A stretch of DNA of 64,000 bases from Melanocharis versteri (Eukaryota > Chordata > Aves > Passeriformes > Melanocharitidae), in contig VZTG01001572.1 in the NCBI GenBank assembly GCA_013397845.1, forward strand, positions 445,855-509,854, given 5' to 3'. This document shows, one piece after another, positions 1-12,694 of this stretch. The notes beneath the pieces were generated by a model. It had not been told where the DNA came from. It saw only the letters and a list, made by a program, of their open reading frames with translations, and ran no database searches. The translations under genes were made by a program, and so were the position numbers. Position 1 is the stretch's first letter. Each line of letters opens with the position of its first letter.

Positions 1-2894
1 AATACTATCCTGCTTGGAGCATCTCCAGTTCAGCTCTTCCACTGCTCTTGAAAAGGTAATAAATAAGGTTCATTAATAATAATCGTGAAGTACAAGACAA
101 ACATGGCACTGATGGAAATGGTTAACCCAAATTCCTTGCTGTGGCTGAATTGAAGTGCCTGTCATGCCTTGACACATTCTGAAATTAAGCTGAATAACTT
201 AATTTCTAGTTGTGGATTCTATGGATCCTCCTTGTAAACTGCAAAAAGCCAAATCAGAAGATTAAAAAGATCAGTGCCAATTGTTTGGGGAAGTCATTGT
301 TTGTCCGCATTTAGGAAGAAAGGGACACCATTTGGCAGCATGGGGTGCCACCGCGTGGGTTCCAGCTAACGATCGCTGTGAATTGAGCTGTAAGGAGAGC
401 TGCCCATTGACCAGCATTGATTGCTGTCCTCGACAGGTGCTAATGTTCAGAGAGCAGATCACAGCTGCTTGCACAGGGTTCCCATTATCCTTTGCTGGGT
501 ATTGATTCTCTCTGTGGGATGTTTCCTTCCTAACTGTGTTAATTTTCAGACCACATATTTGCATTGGTCTGTGCTGAGAGGGGCAAGCAGAGGTGCCTTG
601 GCTATGTTTAATGACCTTCCTTGTCCTCCTGCTCCCCCCCTCCCTTGCCAATCTCTCAAGTCTTTAGAGACCATGTCTGTTGGGATCCAAGTTTCCTTTA
701 ATTATGATGCACATTAAGGGACAGGCTCTATGAAGAATACCAGTACTACTCTTGTAATTGCTTCAGGTGCACTCAAAAATTAATCAGAAAGTACACAATG
801 GGGTTTTTGTTTTGGTGTGTTTTATTTTGAATCCTTTCTAAGTCTGAAGACTTGCTGCCTGTGTGTAGAGCTCACACAAATGTAACAAGGAAAGGATGGG
901 AAAGTAGCTTATGAGGCCACCAGGGCAGGGACAGTTGTGTCCCTTCTGCACAATTTCGGTGCTGCACACAATTAATTATCTGATGGACCTCAGTTACCAT
1001 CAAACCAGAATGATGGTATGATACATTCATTTTGCACTGGTATAAATATCTTTCAGGGTTGAGTGGGTATATGGATTTGTCTTTCTGTAGGTGTCTGCAT
1101 AGTGCTTAGAGCTGTGTTGGGATCTTGCCGAGTCTCTGTACTACATAAAGCTGCTTATAAGAATTGTGCCTTAGCTCTCTACTTCAATAAGTCAAAGAAG
1201 TCTAATCCAGAATTTTTTCAGAGGAGGAAGTAATAGCGTATGAAAGAAAAAATATTTGTTCACTGAGGATTTTTCTTGTTTTGGCAGATATAACCATGTC
1301 AGTGCAAATATTGCCTTCACATATGAAGAAACATTATTAATTTTATCTCTGTAATAGGGAAATGGAACAATTAATTTAGGTTCTCTGAACAAATTATACT
1401 TTTGCACTAATGAATGGATACCAGTTTCCAAGCCTTCCTTAAAGCATCTTTGTTTTCTGTGATCTGCACAGAAAGGAGGGGGTATATCTGAACCTAGTTA
1501 GCCCTAGGGCGAAAATAGTTAGGTTGTGGTGTTTCTGTAATCAATAACAACCAAAAGATGTAGGTAATTATCTTCAGCTCCCCAGTTTAAATGGCCAGGT
1601 AGTAATTTATAGCTGAATATCAGGGTGGGTCCAACACTTGGATTAAAACCTCTGTAACCATTTTGCCAAAATTTGAATTCCTTGTGGTGTCAACAAATGT
1701 AGCATTACTATAAAAGTAACTCTACTTCAAGCTTCAGGGTACCAGAGTGGTTACTTCACCCTGGAAGCATGAAGTCCCAAAGATTGTATTCCAACATTAA
1801 GAATTTTCTTATTTTTCTAGAACATGTTTCCTATACTCTAGGTGCATGGTTTTGGAATGGTGTAGTCTACAGACATGAATTTTGGGGTACCCTTTTTAAC
1901 TCTGGCAGATTCACAGCCCACCTTACAAAAATGAAGCATGGGTGGGTGGATTAAAAAAGGATGTGAAAATACACAAAACAATATATAATTGAAAAGAAAA
2001 TGGTAGGTGATTTCAGCGGCATCTGAACAGCAGGGAAATGATATATTTCTCTTTTCATTTTTTTACTGCTGAAGTTGCTTTACCTTTAATGCACAAGGGC
2101 TTCTGCTCATCTTGGTTTCCCAGGACTGCAATCGCTTCTGTGGTTGCTGGAGTGAGTAGCTTGTGCTGCAGTGCATGCAGGATTGAAAGAGATGGTTTAA
2201 TCCTCAGTTGCAGCACATCAGCTCATTTAAGCAGCCGTAGTGATGCAAGTGTGGACAAGGGTACAAGTCATCTCATTAACTGATAACTGCTGTATGTTGG
2301 AGTGTGCAGACTTAAGCTACTCCTGAAATGAAAAAAGCCATCTGTTTAAGATCAGCTGGGACATCAAATTTAAAAAGTAAAAGAATAAAAAAAAGGGAAA
2401 ATCCCAGCCCAACAGAGAGCCTGAGTCTGCTCTTGCTAACGCTTGAATAACTCAAGAGAAATGAACAGAAATTAACACAGTGGAGGCAGTGTAAAAGCAG
2501 TAAAAACAAGATCAGAATCTGTGCCCATAAGAGACATCATATGTGAACTTTGTATAAAGAATATGTGTGGGAAGAGAAATATTGGTAGGGAATGGATAAA
2601 GACAAGCAATATTTATTATCTGCTTACTGCAATGCTCTTCCCCCTTCATGGGACCAGAAATTTGAAAATTTTTCCTATTATTTGTCATACTTCAAACAGT
2701 TGCTTCCCAGTGTGTTCAAAAGGAAACATCTCAGTTTTCTTAACTGGGTTTGCTTTGTGGGACTGACTCTTCTCTACACCAGAAGGGTACAGATCTGGTA
2801 TTACTCATTTGGGACCCAGAGAATTGCATTGATGTAAGGGAAGCAAAAGGGGAGAAACCTAGGCTCTGTGTCTGGAACGGAAACACACGAGTTA
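1..2894. other. Unique non-coding sequence, no gene seen
   Basis: AT-rich single-copy DNA with stops in all frames and no open frame beyond about 126 codons. The part at about 280-560 is less AT-rich and carries several overlapping short open frames on both strands, which is more like a non-coding island than a gene. A short exon-like block at 2124-2151 is described under findings. No repeat family was recognised. Confidence 0.7.
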
Positions 2895-3215
2895 AAAAAT
2901 AATTATTGGGGGGAGGGGAATTAGAAAAGGAAAAAAATAAATTAAAGGGTTGAGAATTCAAAGAGGCAGGTGAAGCTGAGAGACAGAGCTTTATTGAAGA
3001 GGGTGGTGAGATAGTGCTCTGTGTAAGACAGGAGTTAACTGAAAGAGAAAAAAATAATTAAATTCAAATAGAAAGCTAATTAAAAAATAAGAGAGAGAAA
3101 AGAATACATTAAAAATGGAAAAAGGAAATAGAAGGAAATATGAAATAAGAAAATGCAAGTACTTAGAGGTAAGAGATGAAGAAAAATATCTTTATCTAAA
3201 GCAATTGTACAAAAT
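2895..3215. repeat. A/G-rich low-complexity tract
   Basis: The plus strand is dominated by A with interspersed G (runs such as GAGAGAGAAAAG and GGAAAAAGGAAATAG). The densest part is about 3040-3160. The tract is imperfect with no fixed unit, so it reads as low-complexity sequence and not as a microsatellite. The 68-codon open frame over its right half is a by-product of the lysine-rich composition. Confidence 0.6.
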
Positions 3216-3447
3216 AAAAAGCAGTAGCTATTTTATAGAAGTCTTTACCTCTGGATTGACAACCACCCTAAAAGATCTCCAAGAAAAGCAATTCAATTCA
3301 AATTTGATTCTAGTTAATTAAGACACCAAAGTAGATTACTGAGTTGGGCAGCAATTCAATGCAGTCGTAGTAGAGCTGTCAATCAGTACAACTGCAATCC
3401 AAATTAGATACCAAAAAAAAGGCGACCCAAAAAGAAAAATAAAGTGC

Positions 3448-3490
3448 TTGATCTTATTTCTCATTGACTTCAATGGGACAGGAAGAAACC
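3448..3490. repeat. Fragment of an ancient reptile-type inverted-repeat element
   Basis: It contains the core CATTGACTTCAATGGGACAGG. This matches from memory a small, very common palindromic non-autonomous element in turtle and crocodile genomes, usually met as ...CCATTGACTTCAATGGGAGCAGG.... Only the core is preserved. The family name is uncertain; it may belong to the Chompy-like MITEs. Confidence 0.45.
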
Positions 3491-3704
3491 ATTGTAAAGG
3501 AAAAACCCATTACTGAGAAAGAGAGAAAATGGCAGAGGTTAAAGTCAAAGAGATGATTTGGGCTACGAGCCATGATATGAAGATGGAAAGTGAGAGCTTC
3601 CTTCATACCAGGCCCTTATTGGTTTCTGGCCTGTTCTGGTATGCTGCCTCTAGATCAAGTGGAAAGCTGAGGATGGGGCTGTATTTTCAAAAATTTGCAA
3701 AAGA

Positions 3705-4420
3705 TCCAGTGTTGGAAGGGACTCACACTCTTTATTCCACACAAGGATACCTGAAAGTTAAATCAGGTGTCTAAATGCTCTGTTCAAATGCTGCTTGAAT
3801 ACTCAGTGGGCTGGGGACAATGACCTATTCCCTGGGGAGTTTCTTTCAGTGCTTGATCTCCCTCTCAGGGAGGAACTTTTTCCTCATATCCAGTCCAAGC
3901 TTCATCTGATGCAGCTTTAAGCCATTCCCTTGTGTTCTATCACCAGACCAGGCAAAAGAGATCAGCATCTCCCTCTCTGCTCCTCACCTCGAGGGGATTG
4001 CAGACAGCAATGTGGTCACTTCTCAGTCTCCTCTTTTCTAAGCTGAATAAACCTAGGACCCTCAGCCGATCCTCATAAGTCATGTTCAACTGTCCTTTCT
4101 CCATCTCGGTTGCCCTCCTTTGGGCACTTTAAAATTTTTATATCCTTCTGATATTGTGAAGCCCAAACCCACACACAGTACCTGAGGTGAGGCTTCACCA
4201 GTGCTGGGTGTAGTGGGACAATCACTTTAGATCGGTTAGCTACATTGTGCTCAATGCACTCCAAGTATATGGTTGGTCCTTTTGACTGCACATTGTTGAC
4301 TCCAATTGAGTTTATCATCAATCAAAAGCTTCAGACCTTCTCCTGCCAGGCTGCACTCCAGCCTCACATTCCCTAATCTATCTGTACATCAATTTGTCTC
4401 CTCTCTTCTAGGCAACCAGC
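3705..4420 (-). mobile_element. CR1 LINE, 3' part, antisense and 5'-truncated
   Basis: Read on the minus strand, this is the end of CR1 ORF2 followed by its 3' untranslated region. At 4073-4321 the minus strand encodes a stretch with KVIVPLHPALVKPHLRYCV and then QYQKDIKILK, which is the conserved C-terminal end of CR1 ORF2 (usual form VILPLYSALVRPHLEYCV...QYKKDIE). The left edge has the CR1 3'-UTR phrase GTTGGAAGGGACT, so the 3' end lies at the left. The copy is strongly diverged and lacks the ATTCTATG octamer tail. The 5' truncation is normal for CR1. It is inactive. Confidence 0.9.
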
Positions 4421-5228
4421 ATGGATAGGACAGTAAGGAAAACAAGTCTTCTTCCCTCAGCTTGGCACACACAGGAAAGGGGTTCGACGATACTTTAGAG
4501 CAGTGATGCTGACCACAATACTTCCTCGAGCAACTTCAGAGATGGTGCAGTTTATTCACTTCCCCTATTCCAAGCATTTCCTGAAGATGCAGTGTAATGC
4601 CTCAACATTAAAGGGACAAATCTTGCAAATTCTTGAACATGCAAGTTATGATCCGTGGATTAAAATGGAAATAATCCCCTATAAAATATGTCATATACTG
4701 GTGTTCCTACTGGTTGCAGCAGTAAGGGATCTGTAAAGCAGCCTCTAGCCAGAATGCTGCTCAGGGTTCAGGCTGCTGGAGGAATTTGCTCTGTGCAGAT
4801 CATATCTTCTGTGTGTGCATCAGTTTAACCCCAGGGAATTAAGTTGCTCTTTTTCTTCTTCACCTTTGTGTTGTGAGAATAAACCTGGGACATTTTAGGA
4901 TAGAGTGATAAATGAAGCCATTCCAACTTGTGGCATAGCCACACAGTAAAGGTCTGTAAGTGTCTTTTGGACAAATCTTGCCTTTGTGCAGATGGATATA
5001 ACATGGGCCATGTCTCAAAATGTCCTGTTAGTCATTAGCTGCAGCTGCCAAGCTTTGGTCTTTGTCCCCTGCTAGCCAGGGGAAGCAGGGGCACGCTGTA
5101 TGGCTCAGCTACAGAGGTGTGGGAGAGGCCGTGCTGCTCAGGGGGAGGGGGTGTCCAGGTGTAATTCGGGATGGTAAATAGCCCAATGAGTTTAACAGCA
5201 CTGTTTAATGACATCGTTACCATACTAC
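4421..5228. other. Unique sequence, no gene seen
   Basis: No repeat or coding signal was recognised. The segment 5040-5180 is locally GC-rich, with a G-rich run near 5138-5150 (two adjacent runs of five Gs), but there is no CpG island and no convincing open frame. Confidence 0.6.
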
Positions 5229-5262
5229 ACAAACTCCCATTGAAATTAATGGTATTTCACAT
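5229..5262. repeat. Relic of the ancient inverted-repeat element
   Basis: ACTCCCATTGAAATTAATGG is a mutated form of the palindromic core (CCATTGAAGTCAATGG) also seen near 3465. It is too short to delimit or to name with confidence. Confidence 0.35.
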
Positions 5263-8200
5263 AATAAAGTACTGTGCAAATACTCAGTTATGTAGAACAT
5301 TAATGTGCCTTTAAAAAGGTCATAAAACCAGAAAATCAATTTCTTCTCTGTAGTTATATTTGAAGTGGGGGCTCATAATAGAAACACCAGCACACCTAGA
5401 AATGGAAGTCCTCAGCTTCTGAGGCTTGTAGTAATTTGTTCCCTGTCACTTTAATCCAGTTAGAGATTTTGAAATAAAAATTCTTTCCTCTCTGTTTTCT
5501 TTTTTTGCCTGTCAAACAGAGTTTCCCCTTGTGTTTCTCCAGTGCAACAGACAACATAAAATCTACTTTTTTTTTGTTTTCCTGTGTATATGCCCAACTT
5601 GCAAGTGATGCTAGCTATGGAGTATATTTTGTTGTTGACTGAATTGGAAAACACAAAATGAAACATTTGTTCTCATCCAAAACAACATTTTTTTGTTCCC
5701 TCCACTAAACAAAACACCAACTCTTTAGACTTCACAAATTTAAACATGTTTTCCTAGAAATCACTACTGGCAAGTATGTGAGCACACTATTTTACATTTC
5801 AAGTATACAGGGTGGCATAGATATATTTATTAATACTATCTCAGAGGGCTCTGTTCAGGTTTTCTTTTTCTCCTTACTTACTAGCACAAGATAAATGTGA
5901 TAAATCCTCTATACCTTTATTTACCTTTTCCTTATTCCCCTGGTACATCATTTAGGTTGGAAGCAGGTACTCTTGCTTCTGTTTAGATGTTTCTCTTGTT
6001 GTTTTCTGAATGAGACAGTGTTTCCACATCTTGAGCTGATCCATTAGCTGTCAGATTCTCCACATCACATGAATGTACATGTTTCCTTGTCCTATGAGTT
6101 TTTTGACCCTTCTCCTTCATTGCTTTTGTGTATGCCTCTAAAATCCTTCTGGGATTTTTTTTTATTCTTCGTTTGTCTTGACAGGCAATAAAAACTGGTT
6201 CATCAGTCAATCTATTCAGCCAAATTTGGAAAAATAATGGCTGTTAAGATTAGCATTTCCTCAGAGTTCCCATCTTGTGAGAACCCATGAGTTGAATTCA
6301 TAGAAACGTTTCAGAGCCCAACAATTTGCCTTGTAACTTCATCAGGGAACAGAGTTTGTCAGTTTTACTAGGGCAGCATCACCAACTCTTCACCACCACA
6401 ACATATTTCATGACCTCATCTATGGAAGTTTTTTAACAGAAAACTGAGAACTATAGTCTCTATAATGAGAGAAGCTGATGGCAAAAGAAGTGGGACTCGC
6501 AGAAGTATCAAATGACATATACCACTATCTATATGCAGATACAATTAGATATATGAAGATTGAGTGTGGGAAAGCTGGCATTGTGCCATTCCTGTGACAG
6601 GGCACATGTCTGTGATGCAAGATACCAGTCTCAGAGACCTGGATTGTAGCACAAATCTGCCCTGTAGGCTTGTGAGGCAATTCATTCCTGACACACATAA
6701 CTGGAAGACAAATAGTAAGATCTGAAGAATTGCGTAAGGTGCACTGAGTGCTCAGAATTGCTCCCAGCAGAGCAGGTAGTGATCCTCTGTGCTTTGTTTG
6801 AGTCTAAAGCTCTAGCACAGGACTATTGTATTACTCTATTTTCAGTTCTATAATCATCACCCCAGACAACCCAAATCTGCATAAAATCAAAGGCAGAGAC
6901 AGGAAGAGTATTACAACAGAGAGGGAAAACAGACTGTAGGGAATTGAGGAGAAGGGGTTTAATGCAGGAATTGAAACAGTCAATGGAGACTGGAAAAGTG
7001 TTGAGGGAAGAGCCATCTAAGTTAAGCTTTCCCTTGCATTACTTACAAGTGTAGGTACGTAATGTACACTGTTCCTATGGTACAGGTCTGTGGCTTTTTT
7101 GTTTGTTTGGTTGGTTTTGGTTTATTTTACTTTTATTTTCTGAATAATCGGAAGCATATATTTATGAAGATATATTTATTTTTTTAACCTGAGCTCAGCT
7201 GAGTAGGAGTCAGTACTCTGTAGCTGCTACACAAGCAACCAGGAGACTGGTAAGATTATTGGATATCCCCAAGGAATTTGGGAAATGGCATGCGTCTAGG
7301 ACCTCACTAAAGGTCTGGGGAAATGTGCTTGCATTCCAGTTCTGATAACGAGGTTATGTAGTCTCCTTCAAAGTATATGCAGCAGTGTCTCCCAGGCCTG
7401 TATCCACAACTCCAATCATAATTGTGCAACTAAGGAAATAAAATGTTATTCTCCAGGGAAGAATTGTCAGGTGTCCTTTGTCAGTGGTAAGAACTGGACG
7501 CTGGTTGCTTTTAAATGAAACTGAGTTCTGGGAAATAGGGACATGAAATTTTCTGTGTCTTCTGTGAAGAACAAACTCTCTTGTTCTTCTGGGCTATATT
7601 GGTGCTCATTTTTAGCATCTTTGACACATTAGACATTAGAGTCTGAGTTGAACCTTGTAGTTCAAAGGAGTTTTCCATTTTTTATTACTGAACTTCAAGA
7701 CAAAGATTACTTTGATCAGCACTTTTGATTTTTTGATGTTTTAATTACATTTTGCATTCTTATTTCATTTCACATATAAAGCTCACCATAGGTTAACTTG
7801 GGGTTTCTCGGTGTTCTTCTGTGTTTTTCTTCTGGGATTCCATGACAACTGCTCTTTTATCAGTGAAATACTACTAATTCAGATGCTCAGGCTTAGATCA
7901 GTCACCAAATCTTCGACTGCTTTGCTTCCTTTTTTTTTTTTTCCACTTCAGATCCCAAGTTTTACTTCTTTTCTTTCACTGAGCCTGCTGCTTACTCCTG
8001 CAGTAAGTCTGCTTTTCCTGACTTCACTGAAAACTTTAAAAATTGTCAAGTGCATCAGGACTTGGACCTGATAAAGGTAAGATAACCTGGTTGTTTTTCT
8101 TCTCATTGGCCTCTGGTGCTTTCCAAAACCAAATGCACTGTTGTTTAAAATCACTTGTTTTCATGTTTCTGACTTAGTTTCAGCTCCATGGAAACTCTTA

Positions 8201-9384
8201 CTTTGGTATTTTTCTTTCAGAGGATTTTGACTTCTTATTACAGTAGTCAATAAGAGCTTTGGGCCTACAGTGACTTAACTCTTATTTGGGCACAGGATAG
8301 TAAATCCTTGAGGTTAACAGAAGAAAAGCCCCAAAGATATCCTTCAGCCTGGGTTTTCCAGCGTCCGGAGTAAAAGGTACAAAGTTACTAGCACATTTGT
8401 TCTTGTAGGAATGAGAGAATTTTCCTGCCCATAAGGCTGGTAAATGTTGGGAAGAAAACTCTGCACTCAGTAAAGTAAAGGAAATTACAGTAATCTGCCT
8501 GAACTGTAGCCCTGTAGTGTTAGCTGGGAGTTCACAATCAGCATGCTCCCAGGTGCCAGCTAGCCCATGTATTTCATCTAGAGCTATGAAGAATGGCAGC
8601 AGTGATGGCTTTTAAGAGGAAAGAAGTGCTGGTAGAACTTGCTCTCAAGGCTAAAAAATGTGCAAGTTCTCAGAATCTTTTAAACCAAGTTATAATCATG
8701 ATAACACCATTCATCATAGCCATGCCCACCCCTCCCCCCAGTCAAACCAGCCCCTTTAAACACAACTCTTCCTGCTGTATAAAGTTATTCAATGAAAGAT
8801 TTTATTACTGCTGTCTGTACTATTTTTCCAGGGTGCTACCATAATAGAAATCAACACAGCGAAATCAGTAATAATCACACATGTTTCATATTGGTTCCCA
8901 TGTGGAAAACATTTCAAAGGTGTCAGTGCCTGGAAAACCTGATGGTTTCATTGAATACCAGAATGAAACTCCAAGGCAAACCCTGAGGAGAGATTAACAC
9001 TTGGAAGTATAAAATTCAGGTAGTAATGAGAAGCCAGGTGTTCACTGTCAAGGATTCCAAGTTTCCCTAATTATGGGCAAGTATCTGACTTTAACTGCCT
9101 CTCTCAGGTGAGCTAGTAATCCTTTGTTGACAAAGATTTATAAAGAGAAAAAAATAACAATAGGAAAAGAAAAAGAAATATGCTTCTGTTTGCTGCTATG
9201 GAGAAAATATTATACAAGCAGCCCTATTTCTAACTAAATTAAGATGAGAGAGGGAGTTGGAAGTCATGTTGCACCCACAGTGATCATTCTGCAAATTGCA
9301 ATATGGATCTAGAATTTCATGTTAATTACATTTTATTTGAAAAGTGCTGCACTACCCAGTATTTTCCACAGCAGTGGAGGCTTG
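5263..9384. other. Unique AT-rich sequence with a poly(T) run
   Basis: There is no gene. A run of 13 T at 7930-7942 is followed by CCACTTCAG, which makes a good-looking splice acceptor; a GTAAGT lies 51 bases further on (see findings). At 9107/9108 a pyrimidine stretch ending CTCTCAG is joined directly to GTGAGC, a recursive-splice-site-like arrangement. The rest is AT-rich single-copy DNA with frequent stops in all frames. Confidence 0.6.
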
Positions 9385-9475
9385 ATTCTGCTCTCAATTA
9401 TGTAGGTGTAAAGTGGAGTATCTCCAGTGAAGCTAATGAAGTTAGAGTAGTTTAACACTGAAATGAGGAAGATTA
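9385..9475. repeat. Degraded ancient inverted-repeat element
   Basis: The order of motifs TTGATTCTGCTCTCAATTA, then GGTGTAAAGTGGAGTA, then CCAGTGAAGCTAATGAAGT, then a second GAGTAGTTTAACACTG matches the layout of the common amniote/reptile palindromic element (gatcctgctctcactta...gtgtaaa...gagtaactccattgaagtcaatggagt...). This is a memory-based match; the name is uncertain. Confidence 0.5.
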
Positions 9476-11950
9476 CAATAAGGCCCTAGAGTCTGCAATA
9501 TTGCTACTGCAGTTAATGATCATTACTGCAGAATGCTGTAGTCTGGTGATTATTTCATTCGTGCAGGTAGAAAGATACACAAAACTGGCACTGGTTGTGT
9601 CTGTAAGAGAAAGAGTCCAAAATTTTCCAACCTAATATTGTCTGTCCAAATTGCATTGCATATTCCTTTTTGTGTGTATTGTGGTTCTGTGCAGAGGGGA
9701 GTGTGCTTGGATTTTGAGGAGGCTCACTTAAAAGGCTGCATGAAAGCTGAGTATCAAAGTGACAAAACTGTGCCTTCTGTTTCATTAATCTTTTAGGCTG
9801 CTGTGATGTGTATTGCCATTATGTGGAGACCCCATGACTTTTGCTTCTTTTGGAGTGTTTTGATACACACTTTAAAGTACAACACCTTAGCCAATCCTAG
9901 TTCAAACCAATTTCCAAGTGTTGGTTTACCAACCACAGTGTTAAATGCCACCCAGGCTTTCCTGAGCACCATGTGTGGGTGTTTTTAGGGCAAAAAGTGG
10001 GCCCAAATTTTTGCTCCTGGGATATTGGAGCAGGCCCCAGTGAGATTTTGTGCTGACAGCCCAGGACAACAGTGGATAATTTGGATTCATCTCTCCTTTG
10101 GCAGTTGAGGGCACAGAAGTTGCATCTAACTTGGGTTAGCAGTGTATGCTCAATCATTGATATGGGATTGTCCACACATAAACTGCCAGCAAGGCCCCTG
10201 TAGTGGATTTAACCAGCACATAGCTGGAGATGGATGGGGACAGAACATGTAACAAGAGTTATCTCTAAAAAGCAGTTAGGATATGACCATCCTGTTCAGT
10301 TCTTGACCATGCTTGAATGAGGGCTGGGCCATGCCTAAGGAAAGATCTCTAGTGAGAAAAAGATCTCTAGTTTGCTCATATTTGCATAGCTGTAGCATAA
10401 CACAGATGCAGCTGGAGCAGAGATAGGTCATTACCAATACATTTTGCTTTTTCCTTGGAGCCCTGTAGAGCCAAACTCGGGTACCACCCTGGGGTAACCC
10501 AGTGGCTACCATTGAGGAGCTAAGATCTCAAGGGCTGAATTGTATGCTTTAGGGCAAAAGGATACACCACATGGACAGGTGCGGATGCTCTGTACCTGCT
10601 GATAGCATCCAGCCCATTGTCTGAGCAACTCTGAGCCACCAGCCCAAATCTGCTACCTAGAGAGGCCCCAGCATTAGGGGGCAAGGGTGCAAGGGAGCAG
10701 TAGGCAACCTGGTGAAAGAATTGATGTGAGTTGAGGGTCTCAGGACATGGACTTTTGCCTCTTCCTGGGACTGACCAGGTAAGATACAAGTTCATGTAGC
10801 AGTGTAGTAACTGGTGTGAATGTAAAAACTGGATTAAGGCACCTAGCATTTTAAATCATACTTCAACACAGTCTAAGTGTATATCCAGTGCCAACCTCTT
10901 TGTTAGTCTAGCTATCTGGATTGTATATTTCCCATATATTAATATATTTATTTTTAAGAGGGCTATTTTTTGTGACTGATTTCTTAAAAACTCCCATGCT
11001 AGCCTGTTTTCTCCAGCCAGGTGACACAAGCTTAGCATCAATACTTACAATGAATTTTGAGCATATGACAACGTATCAATGACAAGAGGAGAACATATAA
11101 TTTGAAAAGATGTTATTAAAAGATTACTATCTTCAGATAATCTGTTCTCAGCAATAGTGCAGTCCAGGTGTAGCAGATTTCATAATAACTCTAACATCCA
11201 CTACATTTGGAGGGGAAGTTTCTGAAAGCATAAGAAGTGAAAGGGTCCCCAGATCAATTTGGCTGGGAGAAGGGAAGCTGTCTTTATGTGTCTTTCAGGT
11301 TCCTAGAGATTTCCCACCTTCATACTTTACACTGGGGATGGCAAGTCCAGAAATTGTTCTGTAGCTGTGCTTTGACAGGCGCACTTCTGCCGTTCTGTGT
11401 TTGGAGGTGTTGAAATGCTGCTGACTTGTTTGTCACAATATTACTCCTAATGCCTTTTGAAAATTACTGTGTATTGTCTGCTCTTTCTTCTCTCTCAAGC
11501 GATGGGGAATTAGAGGGGAAGCATGGAACTGAGGTGGATTTGCCTTTGCAAACAGCTTTGGTAGGAGGCAGGCAGGGACTGTGATGGTTTTACATCATAA
11601 GGCTTGCTCCTTTTCCTTTGTATTCCTGTGAATGGAAATGTACTACTTCACCTCTCCCCAAAGAGAAAGACAACACAAAATCTCATCAGGCAAAGGGTTA
11701 TGAATCTCTTCTCATTAGGCACTCGAGCACCTGAGAACTGAATTCTGAGAGGCTCCTCCTGAAAGGATAGCCAGCTTTATCTGTGAGATAAAATGCAGCT
11801 TTTCTTCAGGAAGGACATCACAGTTCAGTTCAGAAGCACAAGCTAAGGAAGGCATACTGCACATGTTCATCATGTAATCTATCTCCTAGGATGCACAACT
11901 TGAAAAGAGTTCGTATGTCACCGCAATATGTCCCCTTGTTTATCTTCCAG
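9476..11950. other. Unique sequence, small tandem duplication, no gene
   Basis: The segment 9960-10850 is less AT-rich than its surroundings and carries overlapping open frames of up to 109 codons, with no recognisable protein. At 10342-10370 GATCTCTAG occurs twice 18 bp apart, giving a short imperfect tandem duplication. No interspersed repeat was recognised. Confidence 0.55.
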
Positions 11951-12060
11951 ACAGACTTCATGTATCATGTTGATAAATTGGGCAATGCACAGGGCCAGTT
12001 CCCTCCTACTGAGGTGAGTGGGAGCTGCATGGTGCCTGATACCAAAGCTAGGGAATTATT
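11951..12060. repeat. Likely relic of the ancient inverted-repeat element with fortuitous splice sites
   Basis: AGGGCCAGTTCCCTCCTACTG followed by AGGTGAGTGGGAGCTGC resembles the element's arm (gggccagattctgccctcactgaggtcagtgggag). The block 11951-12013 is also bounded by an acceptor (CTTGTTTATCTTCCAG) and a donor (GAG|GTGAGT) and is open in frame. The repeat origin of the donor makes a real exon doubtful. Confidence 0.35.
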
Positions 12061-12694
12061 CAGATTGACTATCATAGCTGAGTGCATGCCAGGCTTGTTT
12101 TATTTTCCTTGACAGATCTCTTGGGGAGTTAAGGAGCTGAGGGGTGATTGAGTTTCCACAGCAGAGGAAAAGAAGGTAGTACCACTTGCTCAGTAGCACA
12201 CACATGGGTGGCATTGGCAGTTCGGGGAGCAGCTCAACTGCAGGTGCAAGAGGCTCCAGGTCCAGGGAAAACAAAATCTCCCTTGTTCTGCTGCAGCTAT
12301 TGCTTAGGGTTTATCCTTTTTAGTATTTGTCCTGGAGGGTTGCTTAAGGCATTATTGTGGCATAAACAATTATTAATAATGATTCAGCAACTTATATTAC
12401 CCTGTGTAAAAGAAAACAAAACCAAATAAGGCTAATCTTTTGCAATACTACTTGCAGTTTCCTACAGGGACTGTTATTTATCTTCCAGCCATAAAATAAT
12501 TAAATCTTACTGCTTTCCAGTTGTGAAGGAGCTGAACACTGAGGATTCAATCCTCACATGGCTTATGTCTTTGGGACTCTGGGCCAAACATTAAGATAAT
12601 ATTTTACTAAAATGACTTTTATTTTTATTGTTTGTTTGAATACTCAGACAAAGCAGTTTCGAAGCTGGTTCAATGTCAGTGCAGTGAACAGCAT
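12061..12694. other. Unique sequence, no gene seen
   Basis: No coding or repeat signal is supported. Short open frames overlap on both strands and look unrelated to any known family. Confidence 0.55.

Noticed and set aside
11951..12013. 63-nt in-frame exon with good acceptor and GTGAGT donor
   Set aside because: The donor side matches the arm of an ancient palindromic repeat, so the signals are probably fortuitous. Kept only as a repeat note.
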